In this document: piece by piece, positions 1 through 7,533 of the stretch
How the letters are laid out: every line of letters begins with the position of its first letter
Position numbering within the stretch: the first letter of the stretch is position 1
From: DASYHS01 sp035998295
GTDB taxonomy: Bacteria; Pseudomonadota; Alphaproteobacteria; Azospirillales; Azospirillaceae
Assembly (NCBI RefSeq): GCF_035998295.1
Contig: NZ_DASYHS010000297.1
Span: 1 to 43,409, forward strand
Reading direction: 5' to 3'
Length of the DNA: 43,409 bases
Notes under the pieces: model-generated
Database searches by the model: none
What the model saw: the letters and a program-made list of their open reading frames with translations, nothing else
Told to the model about the DNA's origin: nothing
Made by a program: the position numbers and the translations under genes

Positions 1-639
1 GCCGAGCGGCACGTATTCCTCGCCGACCACCTCGCCGCCGAGCTGGTCGAGCAGGATCTTGCAGACGTTGTTCTCCTCCTTCGGGTAGATGTAGTTCGAG
101 CCGATCAGGTAGAACTTCTTGCCGAAGTTCTTGACCAGCCAGGGGATGAAGTCCTTCTGCTGCTGGTTCGGCACGGCGCCCGTGTACATCACGTTCTTCG
201 AGCACTCGCGCCCCTCGTAGAGGGTCGGGTACCAGTAGAGGTTCTGGCGCTTCTCGAAGATCGGCAGGACGGCCTTGCGCGAGGCCGAGGTGTAGGAGCC
301 GAATACGCTGACGCACTTGTCGGCGAGGACGAGCTTGTTGGCCTTCTCCGAGAAGGTGGCGGGGTCGGAGGCCGGGTCCTCGACGACGGCCGTGATCTTC
401 ATGCCGTTGACGCCGCCGGCCGCGTTGATCTCGTCGATCGCCATCAAGGTGGCGTCGTGCATCGACTTCTCGACGACCGCGGTGGTGCCGGTCAGCGAGA
501 ACAGCACGCCGACCTTGATCTCGCCGCCCGCCGCCCAGGCGAGGCCGGCGTCCTTGATCCAGATGTGGGGGAAACCGGCCGAACCGGCCGCCCCCGCGAT
601 GGCGGTCGATTTCAGGAAGCTGCGCCGCGTTATCTTCAT
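1..639 (-). CDS. Urea/short-chain amide ABC transporter substrate-binding protein, UrtA-like (3' end cut by window edge)
   Basis: The first 213 codons are visible; the gene runs off base 1. The protein starts MKITRRSFLKS, a textbook twin-arginine export signal, and the ATG at 639 is preceded by AGGAGA at a good distance. After the signal comes a periplasmic type I binding fold (Peripla_BP_5/6): EIKVGVLFSLTGTTAVVEKS, then AIDEINAAGGVNG, then VFGSYTSASRKAVLPIFE. The segments YWYPTLYEGRECSKNV and YTGAVPNQQQ resemble UrtA, FmdD and AmiC-type binders of urea, amides and related ligands. Family assignment is firm; the ligand is inferred from similarity only. Membrane and ATPase partners would be expected further left, outside the window. 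No partner lies to its right. Confidence 0.87.
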   Translation of the reverse strand, partial: MKITRRSFLKSTAIAGAAGSAGFPHIWIKDAGLAWAAGGEIKVGVLFSLTGTTAVVEKSMHDATLMAIDEINAAGGVNGMKITAVVEDPASDPATFSEKANKLVLADKCVSVFGSYTSASRKAVLPIFEKRQNLYWYPTLYEGRECSKNVMYTGAVPNQQQKDFIPWLVKNFGKKFYLIGSNYIYPKEENNVCKILLDQLGGEVVGEEYVPLG

Positions 640-775
640 GCTCGTTCTCCTGGAGTGTCGACTGTCGTTCTTCGGGCGCGCGCGCTCGTCGACGAGAGGC
701 GCGCCTCGCCGGGGCCGCGGAGGTCCGGGGACCCCCGCGGTGTCGGGAAGAAGGCCGGCGTAGCCGGGGTCGGGG

Positions 776-2482
776 TCAGGCCGCCCGGACCTCGCTGAGG
801 AAGTCCTCGACCGCCTGGTGCAGAGCGCCGGCCTGCCGGGCGAGGTCGTTGGAGGCAAGCTCCACGCTGCTTGACGCGGCGCCGGTGGCGTTGCCGGCCT
901 CCCGGATGTCGGCGATGCTCGCCGACACGGCCGAAGTCCCGGCGGCGGCCTGCTGGGCGCTGCGGCTGATCTCGGTCGTCGCGGCGCTCTGCTGCTCGAC
1001 CGAGACGGCCATGTCGGCGGAGGACTGGTCGATGTCGCCGATCTGCTGGACGATCGAGCTCATCGACTGGACCGTCCGGTTGGACGCTGCCTTGACCGAG
1101 CCGATCTGGCCGCCGATCTGCTCGGTCATGCCGCGGGTCTGGCTGGCCAGGTTCTTCACCTCGCTGGCTACGACGGCAAAGCCCTTCCCGGCCTCGCCGG
1201 CGCGCGCCGCCTCGATGGTGGCGTTCAGCGCCAGCAGGTTGGTCTGCTCCGCCACCGTGTTGATGGCCGCGACGATCTGGTCCACCTGCTCGATCGTCTG
1301 CAGCAGCACCGAGAACTCGCGCTGGGCCTCGTCCATGCCCTCGGACGCCTTGCGCGACCGGCTCGCCGACTGCGTCAGCCGGTGCGACAATTCGTGGATG
1401 GCCGAGGACATCTCCTCCGAGGCGGCGGCGACCGTGCCGACGCTGGCGTTCGCCTGCTCCGAGGCCGCGACCACGGCGGCGGACAGGGCGTTGACCCGCT
1501 CCACCGTGGACGACAGGTTGGCAGCCGTCACCTTGAGGTTGTCGGCAGACCGGCTCACCTCCTTGACGACCGAGCCGACGCGATGCTCGAAGCGCTCGGC
1601 CAAGTCCAGGATCGCCCGGCGCCGGTCCGCCTGGGCGCGCGCCTCCATCTCCTTCGCTTCCTGCTCGATTCCGCGGGCCTTGATCAGGTTGTCCTTGAAC
1701 GTCTGCGCGGCCTGGGCGATCTCGCCGATCTCGTCCTTGCGCGCAGTGCCGACGACCTCCGTCTCCAGGTCGCCGTCCGCGAGGCGGCGCAGGCAGGCGG
1801 TGATCGACCGGATCGGCTTCACCACCCCGAAGCGGGTGATCAGCCAGCCGAGCAACCCGCCGAGCAGGATCGACGCCGCGGCGGCGACGACGATGAGCGT
1901 CTCGCGCCCGGCGGCGAGCGACGAGGCGTCGTCGACGATCGCGAAGCCCTCCTGCGAGACGTGCTCCTCGAAGGCGAGGATGGCCTTCACCACCGCTTCG
2001 GCCGTGGACCGGCTGCTGGCGATGGCGGCCAGCATCGCGTACTGGGCCTGGCGGAGCTGCCCCTCCTCGCGGTAGGTCTGGGCGTCCTGCAGCGACTGCT
2101 TCAGATCGGCCTCGTAGGTTCCGAACGCGGCCGCGATCGCGGAGACCATCTCCGCCTCCTCGGCATGCGCGTGGCCGGCTTCCGCGACCACGGCTTCGAT
2201 CCGCTCCCGGGCCACGGCGTTCCGGGCCTCGATCTGCTTCTTGATCTCGTCGAACTCGTCGGGATCGAGGCCGATGCGGGAGTATTCGAGGGTCAGGTCC
2301 AGGAAGCTGCGGCTCAACTCGCCGCCGGTCCGCACCGAGCGGACAACCGTACCGACCTCGGACGTCGCCGTGCTGAGGGCCTGGATGCTCGACGCCGCGA
2401 TCACGGCAATGACGATGCAGCTAACGGAGAGCAGGCAGATGACCGCCTGCATCTTGGCCGACAGCGAGAAGTTCTTCATCAT
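776..2482 (-). CDS. Methyl-accepting chemotaxis protein
   Basis: A 568-residue transmembrane chemoreceptor that would control the CheA kinase and so flagellar bias. It has a first membrane helix at about residues 12-33, a periplasmic helical sensor region to about 194, a second helix at about 195-218 (IVVAAAASILLGGLLGWL), a HAMP domain to about 270 and a long cytoplasmic coiled coil. The signalling hairpin tip lies at about 412-447 with the invariant LLALNATIEAARAGE and GFAVVASEVK. There is no C-terminal CheR/CheB tethering pentapeptide. The start chosen is the first ATG of an ATG-ATG pair, because AGAGG sits 7 bases upstream; longer in-frame starts upstream lack such a site. No che genes are nearby, so it is an orphan receptor. 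The ligand is unknown. Confidence 0.94.
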   Translation of the reverse strand: MMKNFSLSAKMQAVICLLSVSCIVIAVIAASSIQALSTATSEVGTVVRSVRTGGELSRSFLDLTLEYSRIGLDPDEFDEIKKQIEARNAVARERIEAVVAEAGHAHAEEAEMVSAIAAAFGTYEADLKQSLQDAQTYREEGQLRQAQYAMLAAIASSRSTAEAVVKAILAFEEHVSQEGFAIVDDASSLAAGRETLIVVAAAASILLGGLLGWLITRFGVVKPIRSITACLRRLADGDLETEVVGTARKDEIGEIAQAAQTFKDNLIKARGIEQEAKEMEARAQADRRRAILDLAERFEHRVGSVVKEVSRSADNLKVTAANLSSTVERVNALSAAVVAASEQANASVGTVAAASEEMSSAIHELSHRLTQSASRSRKASEGMDEAQREFSVLLQTIEQVDQIVAAINTVAEQTNLLALNATIEAARAGEAGKGFAVVASEVKNLASQTRGMTEQIGGQIGSVKAASNRTVQSMSSIVQQIGDIDQSSADMAVSVEQQSAATTEISRSAQQAAAGTSAVSASIADIREAGNATGAASSSVELASNDLARQAGALHQAVEDFLSEVRAA

Positions 2483-2948
2483 GACCAGTCCTCTTGTTCC
2501 GATGTCGTCCACCGGACTACTGCCGGTATGCCCATGACTTGCCGGAGCCGCTCGCCCCCGCAAATCCTTGCAAGACTCCGCCGTCGCGCCCAGCCGATTG
2601 CCAGGTCGCCAGTATCCGTCTCGACATCGAGACCATTCTGTATGCATGGGCGCCTGAGTATTGGCGCCATATCGGAGTATGTACGCGAGTCCTTATCGGC
2701 TAGTTAACGTCGAAAATAAACTTAGTTTAAGCCTGAAGGTTTTCGTAATTGCCTTACTGGGCAGGGCGGAATTCTTTCGGCTGCCGGCACTGTCCATGTC
2801 TCTGCTTCGGGTCACCGAATGTCGCCGCTCCGGTCATTGTCTTTCACCGGCCCTTTCATCCGGTGCTTCACCGGAGGATCGGCCGCGTACCAAACCCCCG
2901 CAGGCGCTGTTTGAACGTCACCTCACGCAGTGGTCAGGGAGATCCAAG
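2483..2948. other. 466-base intergenic region between divergent genes
   Basis: No convincing gene is visible here. The stretch 2640-2760 is markedly more AT-rich than its surroundings and should hold the promoters of the receptor (leftward) and the lipoprotein (rightward). It contains a 13-base perfect inverted repeat, TAAACT-T-AGTTTA, at 2717-2729, a plausible regulator site. Reading frames crossing the region have no recognisable domain and no good ribosome-binding site. Confidence 0.5.
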
Positions 2949-3566
2949 ATGCGCTTCATACGTTCGGGCACGGTCGCCGCCGCCCTCATCTCGCTCGCGG
3001 CCTGCTCCACGGGCCCGGAACCGGAACTCGCGCCCGTGGCGGGCACCACCGGCGCCACCGGCGCCCAGGCCGCGGCAGGCACGGGGGCGTCGGGCGTAGG
3101 GACAGCCCCCACCTCGGCCCTCACCGTGGCCGACCAGGCGTTCCTGACCCAGGCGGCCTATGGCGGCCTGGCGGAGGTCGCGCTCGGCCAGCTCGCCATG
3201 CAGCGCGCCGCCAGCCCCGACGTCCGCGCCTTCGGCCAGCGCATGGTCGAGGAGCATTCGAGGGCCAATGCCGAGCTGGTGGTGCTTGCCGAGGCCAAGG
3301 GGATGACGCCGCCGACGGCGCCCGACGAGGGCCGGCAGGCGGTGGTGGCGGCGCTGGCGGCGCTGGAGGGGGCCGAGTTCGACCGGCAGTACCTGCAGCA
3401 GCAGCTCGCCGAGCACCAGCTCGCCGTCGCCCTCTACGACGCGGAGGCGAGCGGCGGCACCGACCCCGACGTCCGCACCTTCGCGTCCCGGTGGACGCCG
3501 GCGCTGCGGGACCATGCCGGGCACATCGTCACCTTGATGGCGCCCGCAGTCGGCATGGTCCGCTGA
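2949..3566 (+). CDS. DUF4142 family lipoprotein
   Basis: A 205-residue exported protein. The signal ends in a lipobox, LISLAAC, with the lipidated cysteine at residue 19, so it is predicted to be membrane-anchored in the periplasm. A low-complexity Ala/Gly/Thr linker runs to about residue 57. The rest is a DUF4142 ferritin-like helical domain: FLTQAAYGGLAEVALGQLA, then SPDVRAFGQRMVEEHS, then YLQQQLAEHQLAVALYDAEA and VRTFASRWTPALRDHAGHI. The histidines fit the family's conserved pattern. The family is widespread and its biochemical role is not settled; links to envelope stress have been proposed. The start ATG is preceded by GGGAGA and gives a proper signal peptide, which longer in-frame extensions would spoil. 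Confidence 0.85.
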   Translation: MRFIRSGTVAAALISLAACSTGPEPELAPVAGTTGATGAQAAAGTGASGVGTAPTSALTVADQAFLTQAAYGGLAEVALGQLAMQRAASPDVRAFGQRMVEEHSRANAELVVLAEAKGMTPPTAPDEGRQAVVAALAALEGAEFDRQYLQQQLAEHQLAVALYDAEASGGTDPDVRTFASRWTPALRDHAGHIVTLMAPAVGMVR

Positions 3567-3577
3567 CCGGAGGCGGG

Positions 3578-3600
3578 GAGCCGGATCATCAGTCCGGCTC
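3578..3600. terminator. Hairpin between convergent genes
   Basis: Arms GAGCCGGA and TCCGGCTC (8 bp, loop TCATCAG) sit between the lipoprotein stop and the end of the IclR gene and overlap the IclR stop codon. There is no clear T-tract on either strand, so termination is inferred from position and fold. It could serve both convergent genes. Confidence 0.45.
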
Positions 3601-4389
3601 TCCGCCGTGCAGGTCCCCGGGCGGGCCCCCCGGCGGACCATACAGCGCCCGCTCCGTCTCCGCGGCGGCCCGGCGCAGGCGCTCCACCGCGTCGAGGAGG
3701 AACGCGTCGGTCATGCGCATGGCCGGCCCGAAGGTCGACAGGCCGGCGATCATGCGGTCGCCGCGCGTCGTCACCGGGACGGCCACCGCCCGGATGTCCT
3801 CCTCGCGCTCGCCGCGGTTGACGGCGTAGCCGCGCTCCCGGATCTCCTGCAGCTCGCGGGCCAGCTCCTCGCGCGAGACGAGGGTGTGGGAGGTGATCCT
3901 CCGGCGCTCGACGACGTCGAGGTAGCGCGCGAGCCGGTCCGGGGACAGCCGCGACAGCCACAGCTTGCCGTGCGCGGTGCAATAGGCCTCGAACCGGCTG
4001 CCGATCCGGATGTCCACGAAGACCGGCCGGCTGGAGACGGCCCTGGCGATGCACACGACCTGGTCGGTCTCGAACACCGTCGCCATGGTGCCTTCGTCGA
4101 GGTCGCGCGTCAGCGCGTCCAGGATCGGCTGCACGGCCTTGGCGAGGCTGGCCTCCTGCGAGGCGCGGTCGCCGAGGTCGACGAGGGCGAAGCCGAGGCG
4201 GTAGCTCCCCTTCGTGACCGCCACCAGGGCGCCGACGCTCTCGAGCGTGCGCAGGAACCGGTGCGCGGTGACCGCGTTCAGCCCCAGCTCGGCCGAGACC
4301 AGCGCGGCGTTTATCTCCGTCCGCCCGGGGGAGAACAGGTTGAGGATGCCGAAGGCCTTAACGATCGAGCCGTTGAGCTGTGTCGCCAC
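3589..4389 (-). CDS. IclR family transcriptional regulator
   Basis: A 266-residue regulator. The N-terminal winged helix-turn-helix spans about residues 8-66 (IVKAFGILNLFSPGRTEINA and NAVTAHRFLRTLESVGAL). The C-terminal effector domain spans about 80-250, with VFVDIRIGSRFEAYCTAHGK and the typical ERGYAVNRGEREEDI and AVAVPV blocks. The GTG at 4389 is chosen because GGGAG lies five bases upstream and the HTH begins where expected. It is the last gene of a minus-strand run dctP-dctQ-dctM-iclR, 32 bases after dctM, so it probably responds to the transporter's substrate or its breakdown product and controls this run and/or the divergent ThDP enzyme. The effector cannot be read from the sequence. 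Confidence 0.9.
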   Translation of the reverse strand: MATQLNGSIVKAFGILNLFSPGRTEINAALVSAELGLNAVTAHRFLRTLESVGALVAVTKGSYRLGFALVDLGDRASQEASLAKAVQPILDALTRDLDEGTMATVFETDQVVCIARAVSSRPVFVDIRIGSRFEAYCTAHGKLWLSRLSPDRLARYLDVVERRRITSHTLVSREELARELQEIRERGYAVNRGEREEDIRAVAVPVTTRGDRMIAGLSTFGPAMRMTDAFLLDAVERLRRAAAETERALYGPPGGPPGDLHGGEPD

Positions 4390-4421
4390 GCCCGCTCCCA
4401 GGACTGGTGGAGGCTTCCGTT

Positions 4422-5744
4422 CTAGCCGAGAAGCCGAGGCAGGAACAACACGATGCCCGGGAAGACCACCAGCAGCGCGACGCGGATAATCTCCACCAGG
4501 AAGAAGGGCAGCACGCCCTTGAACGTCTCGCTCATGGGGACGTCGCGGGCGAGCGCGTTGATGACGAAGACGTTCATCCCGACCGGCGGCGTGATCAGGC
4601 CCAGCTCGACCACGATCAGGGCCAGGATGCCGAACCAGATCTTCGTCTCCTCCGGGCCGAGGCCGAAATCGAGCGCCGCGATCACCGGCCAGAAGAACGG
4701 CACGACCAGGAGGATCATCGACAGGCTGTCCATCAGGCAGCCCAGCAGGATCAGCGCCGCCAGCAGGATGACCAGGATCATCATCGGCGACAGGCCGCTG
4801 GTCGCCATCATCTCCGCCGCGGCCTGCGGGACGCCGCCGCGCGACATGAAGATCTTCAGCAGCTCCGCGCCCAGGAGGATCAGGTAGATCATCCCGGTGG
4901 TCCGGGCCGTCTCCAGCAGCGCCACGCGCAGGTCGCCGAAGCCGAGCGCCCGGCGCGCCAGCCCGTAGACGAGGACGAGGAAGACGCCGATCGCGGCGGC
5001 CGGGGTCGGGTTGAAGAAGCCGAAATAGATGCCGCCGATCACCAGCCCGAAGATGGCCAGCACGGGCAGGAGGCCCAGGGTCGCGCCGACCAGCTCGCGG
5101 CGAGGGACGCGCTCGCCCGCGGGGCCGGCGCCCGGGACCAGCCGCACGTAGACCGCGATCGTCAGCAGGAAGAACAGCACCGCCAGCAGGCCGGGGATGA
5201 AGGCGGCGGTGAACATCGTGACGATGTTCGCCTCCACGATCACCGCATAGACCACGAGCACGACCGAGGGCGGGATCAGGATGCCCAGCACGCCGCCGGC
5301 GGCGAGCGTGCCGGTCGCGAGCTGCGGCGAGTAGCGGTAGCGCCGGAGCTGGGGAAGGGCCACCTGCCCCATCGTCGAGGCCGTCGCGAGCGAGGAGCCG
5401 CACACCGAGCCGAAGCCGGCGCAGGCCGCGATCGCTGCCATCGCGACGCCGCCGCGCATCCGGCCGAGCCAGGCGTTCGCCCCGCGGAACAGGTCGTGGG
5501 ACAGCCCGACGCGGGTCGCGATGTTGCCCATCAGGACGAACATCGGGACGACGCTGAGGTCGTAGTTGGAGAACTGGCCGTAGGCCAGGGTCTTGAGCTG
5601 CGACATCAGGATCGCGCTGCCGGAGAGGACGACGATCCCGACCGCGCCGACGATGATCATCGCGTAGGCGACCGGCACCCGGAGGGCGATCAGGCCGATC
5701 AGGGCCGCGAGGCCGGCAAGCCCGACGGATAGCTCGTTTTCCAT
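4422..5744 (-). CDS. dctM: TRAP transporter large permease (DctM)
   Basis: A 440-residue integral membrane protein with about 12 hydrophobic helices, the ion-coupled translocating subunit of a tripartite ATP-independent periplasmic transporter. Family signatures are clear: CGSSLATASTMGQVALP followed by YRYSPQLATGTLAAGG, GILIPPSVVLVVYAV, LGCLMDSLSMILLVVPFFWP and ITPPVGMNVFVINALARD. It lies between dctQ (24-base gap) and the IclR gene, in P-Q-M order on the minus strand. The large permease carries the substrate handed over by the binding protein with Na+ symport. The substrate is not deducible here, although an acid, such as a 2-oxo or hydroxy acid, is the norm for the family. Confidence 0.94.
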   Translation of the reverse strand: MENELSVGLAGLAALIGLIALRVPVAYAMIIVGAVGIVVLSGSAILMSQLKTLAYGQFSNYDLSVVPMFVLMGNIATRVGLSHDLFRGANAWLGRMRGGVAMAAIAACAGFGSVCGSSLATASTMGQVALPQLRRYRYSPQLATGTLAAGGVLGILIPPSVVLVVYAVIVEANIVTMFTAAFIPGLLAVLFFLLTIAVYVRLVPGAGPAGERVPRRELVGATLGLLPVLAIFGLVIGGIYFGFFNPTPAAAIGVFLVLVYGLARRALGFGDLRVALLETARTTGMIYLILLGAELLKIFMSRGGVPQAAAEMMATSGLSPMMILVILLAALILLGCLMDSLSMILLVVPFFWPVIAALDFGLGPEETKIWFGILALIVVELGLITPPVGMNVFVINALARDVPMSETFKGVLPFFLVEIIRVALLVVFPGIVLFLPRLLG

Positions 5745-5768
5745 GATGGACGGACCGCCGAAGGAGGA

Positions 5769-6305
5769 TCAGTCGACGCCGGGCGCATCGGGCGGAGGGG
5801 CCGCGCGCAGGCTCTCGCCGAGGGTTATCAGGGAGGCGACGACGAGGAGGAAGAGCGAGACCAGGATCGGGACGAAGGCCTGCCAGATCGGGAACTGGTA
5901 GATCGTCGTGACCTCCTCGTACCGGCGGTAGTCCTGCATCCCCAGATACATCCGCCACGTCAGGAAGGCGGAGAAGCCGAGGGCGATCGCCGCGGCGGCG
6001 AGGCCGAGGACGCGCTTGAGCCGCGGCCCGGCGCCGGCCGTGAAGATGTCGGCCGTCACGTTCGCCCCGGTGACCTGGCAGTAGGGCAGGAACGAGAAGA
6101 CCGCGACCGCCACGCCGACCTCGACGATCTCGAAGTCGCCCGGCAGCGGGCCGCCGCCCAGCACGTCGCCGGCCAGGCTCCAGGCCGTCAGCAGGACGAT
6201 CGCGAGCAGGAGCAGGCCGCCGGCCAGCGCCCATCCCTCGATGACCCGCCGCGCGACCGCGGCCACGGCCGCGAGGCGGGAGGACGGGCGGCCGGCGGCC
6301 TCCAT
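5769..6305 (-). CDS. dctQ: TRAP transporter small permease (DctQ)
   Basis: A 178-residue protein with four hydrophobic helices, the small membrane subunit that binds and supports DctM. It has the usual layout: a cytoplasmic N-terminus, the first helix WALAGGLLLLAIVLLTAWSL, a conserved VEVGVAVAVFSFLPYCQ segment where many DctQ proteins have the E-hydrophobic motif, and a last helix ending near residue 162. The start ATG is 10 bases from the stop of dctP, and the stop is 24 bases before dctM, so the three are one transcription unit. DctQ sequences are poorly conserved, so the call rests on size, topology and position. Confidence 0.9.
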   Translation of the reverse strand: MEAAGRPSSRLAAVAAVARRVIEGWALAGGLLLLAIVLLTAWSLAGDVLGGGPLPGDFEIVEVGVAVAVFSFLPYCQVTGANVTADIFTAGAGPRLKRVLGLAAAAIALGFSAFLTWRMYLGMQDYRRYEEVTTIYQFPIWQAFVPILVSLFLLVVASLITLGESLRAAPPPDAPGVD

Positions 6306-6315
6306 GCGGAGCCCC

Positions 6316-7359
6316 TCAGTTCGTGTGCCGGGCGACCGCGGCGCGCGCCGCCTCGACCAGCGCCTTGCCGTCGATGCCCTTGGCCGAGACCTCCTCGATC
6401 CAGCGCTGCACGACCGGCTCCAGCGCCTCGCGGAAGGCCGCCGTCTCCTCCTCGCTCAGCACGACATGCGTGTTGCCGGCCTTCTGGGCGATCTCGATGC
6501 CGGCGTCGTCGCTCTTGCGCCAGATCCGGCCGACCTCGGCGAGCCACTCCTCACCGGAATTGTCGAGGAAGATCCGCTGGATGTCCTCCGGCAGGCCGTT
6601 CCAGCGGTCGAGGTTCATCGAGACCTGGAACGTGGTCGTGCCGAAGCGCGCCTTGTCGTGCCCCTCGATCTGGTACTGGGTCAGGTCCTGCAGCTTGAGC
6701 GCCGGGATGATCTCCCACGGGATCAGGGCGCCGTCGACGACCTTCTTCGAGAGCGCTTGCGGCAGGTCGGGGACCGGCATGCCGGCCGGGCTCGCCCCCA
6801 GCGCCTCGATCACCCAGGCGCCGGTCCGGGTCGGGATGCGCATCTTCAGGCCGCGCATGTCGTCGGGCGAGCGCACCTCCGCGTCGACGGTGTGGATCGC
6901 CTGCCCGGCATGCACGTGGTTGAACAGCACCTTGATGCCGTCGAACTCCTCCGCCAGGTGCTCCTCGAAGAGGTCGTTGATGGCGAGGTTGGTCGCCGCG
7001 GGGTCGTTGGTGTGGATGAACGGCAGCTCGAACACCTCCGTGCGCGGGAAGAGGCCGGCCGTGTAGCCGTTGACCGTCCAGACGATGTCCACCACGCCGT
7101 CGCGGACCTGGCGGATCAGCTCCGGCGGCTTGCCGCCCAGCGACATGGCCGGGAAGATCTCGATGTCGATCCGGCCGCCGGACGCCTGCTCGATCCGCTG
7201 CGCCCACGGCTCCAGCATCTCGGTGTGGGCCGGCGCCTGCGGCCCCAGGAAGTGGTGCAGCTTGAACTTGTATTCCTGGGCCTGCGCCGTTCCGGCGGCG
7301 CCCAGCGCCAGGATCGCGCCGGCGACCGTCCCGGCGAGCAGCTTCGTCCCGTTCCGCAT
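6316..7359 (-). CDS. dctP: TRAP transporter substrate-binding protein (DctP)
   Basis: A 347-residue periplasmic solute receptor. A Sec signal peptide occupies residues 1-27 (cleavage after AQA). The mature protein has the DctP fold: FKLHHFLGPQAPAHTEMLEP, GGKPPELIRQVRDGVVDIVW, and GLKMRIPT near residue 173, where the family places the conserved arginine that salt-bridges the substrate carboxylate. PAGMPVPDLPQALSKKVVDG is the typical following segment. The ATG at 7359 follows a strong GGGAGGGGAAACG leader. It is the first gene of the dctPQM-iclR run and faces the ThDP enzyme gene across a 174-base regulatory gap. A carboxylate ligand is likely; which one is unknown. Confidence 0.94.
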   Translation of the reverse strand: MRNGTKLLAGTVAGAILALGAAGTAQAQEYKFKLHHFLGPQAPAHTEMLEPWAQRIEQASGGRIDIEIFPAMSLGGKPPELIRQVRDGVVDIVWTVNGYTAGLFPRTEVFELPFIHTNDPAATNLAINDLFEEHLAEEFDGIKVLFNHVHAGQAIHTVDAEVRSPDDMRGLKMRIPTRTGAWVIEALGASPAGMPVPDLPQALSKKVVDGALIPWEIIPALKLQDLTQYQIEGHDKARFGTTTFQVSMNLDRWNGLPEDIQRIFLDNSGEEWLAEVGRIWRKSDDAGIEIAQKAGNTHVVLSEEETAAFREALEPVVQRWIEEVSAKGIDGKALVEAARAAVARHTN

Positions 7360-7464
7360 CGTTTCCCCTCCCCTTGCCTGGAATTCTTGGCCGGCCCGAC
7401 GGATCGGACCCGTGCGGTTGTCGTCGCCCGCATGACCGATACCGTCGCGGACATCTCCGGGCAG

Positions 7465-7507
7465 GTCAAGATTGACAACTCCACCCGCGGCCGTCAAGAT
7501 TTCTGAC
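7465..7507. promoter_or_regulatory. Candidate operator pair between dctP and the ThDP enzyme gene
   Basis: GTCAA-GA-TTGAC at 7465-7476 is a perfect inverted repeat, and GTCAAGATTTCTGAC at 7493-7507 repeats the same left part (GTCAAGATT) 28 bases on and ends with the same TGAC. The spacing is close to three helical turns. An AT-rich segment follows to 7533, flanked by ATCAT and ATGAT. The position between divergent genes suggests the binding site of the IclR regulator encoded in this module. This is inference, since IclR operators vary. Confidence 0.45.
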
Positions 7508-7533
7508 ATCATAATTTCAAATATAGCAATGAT

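Noticed and set aside
4390..6234. A long in-frame extension upstream of the IclR regulator
   Set aside because: It reads through the TRAP permease genes in another frame; the extension is Arg/Pro/Gly-rich and the GTG at 4389 has a good leader.
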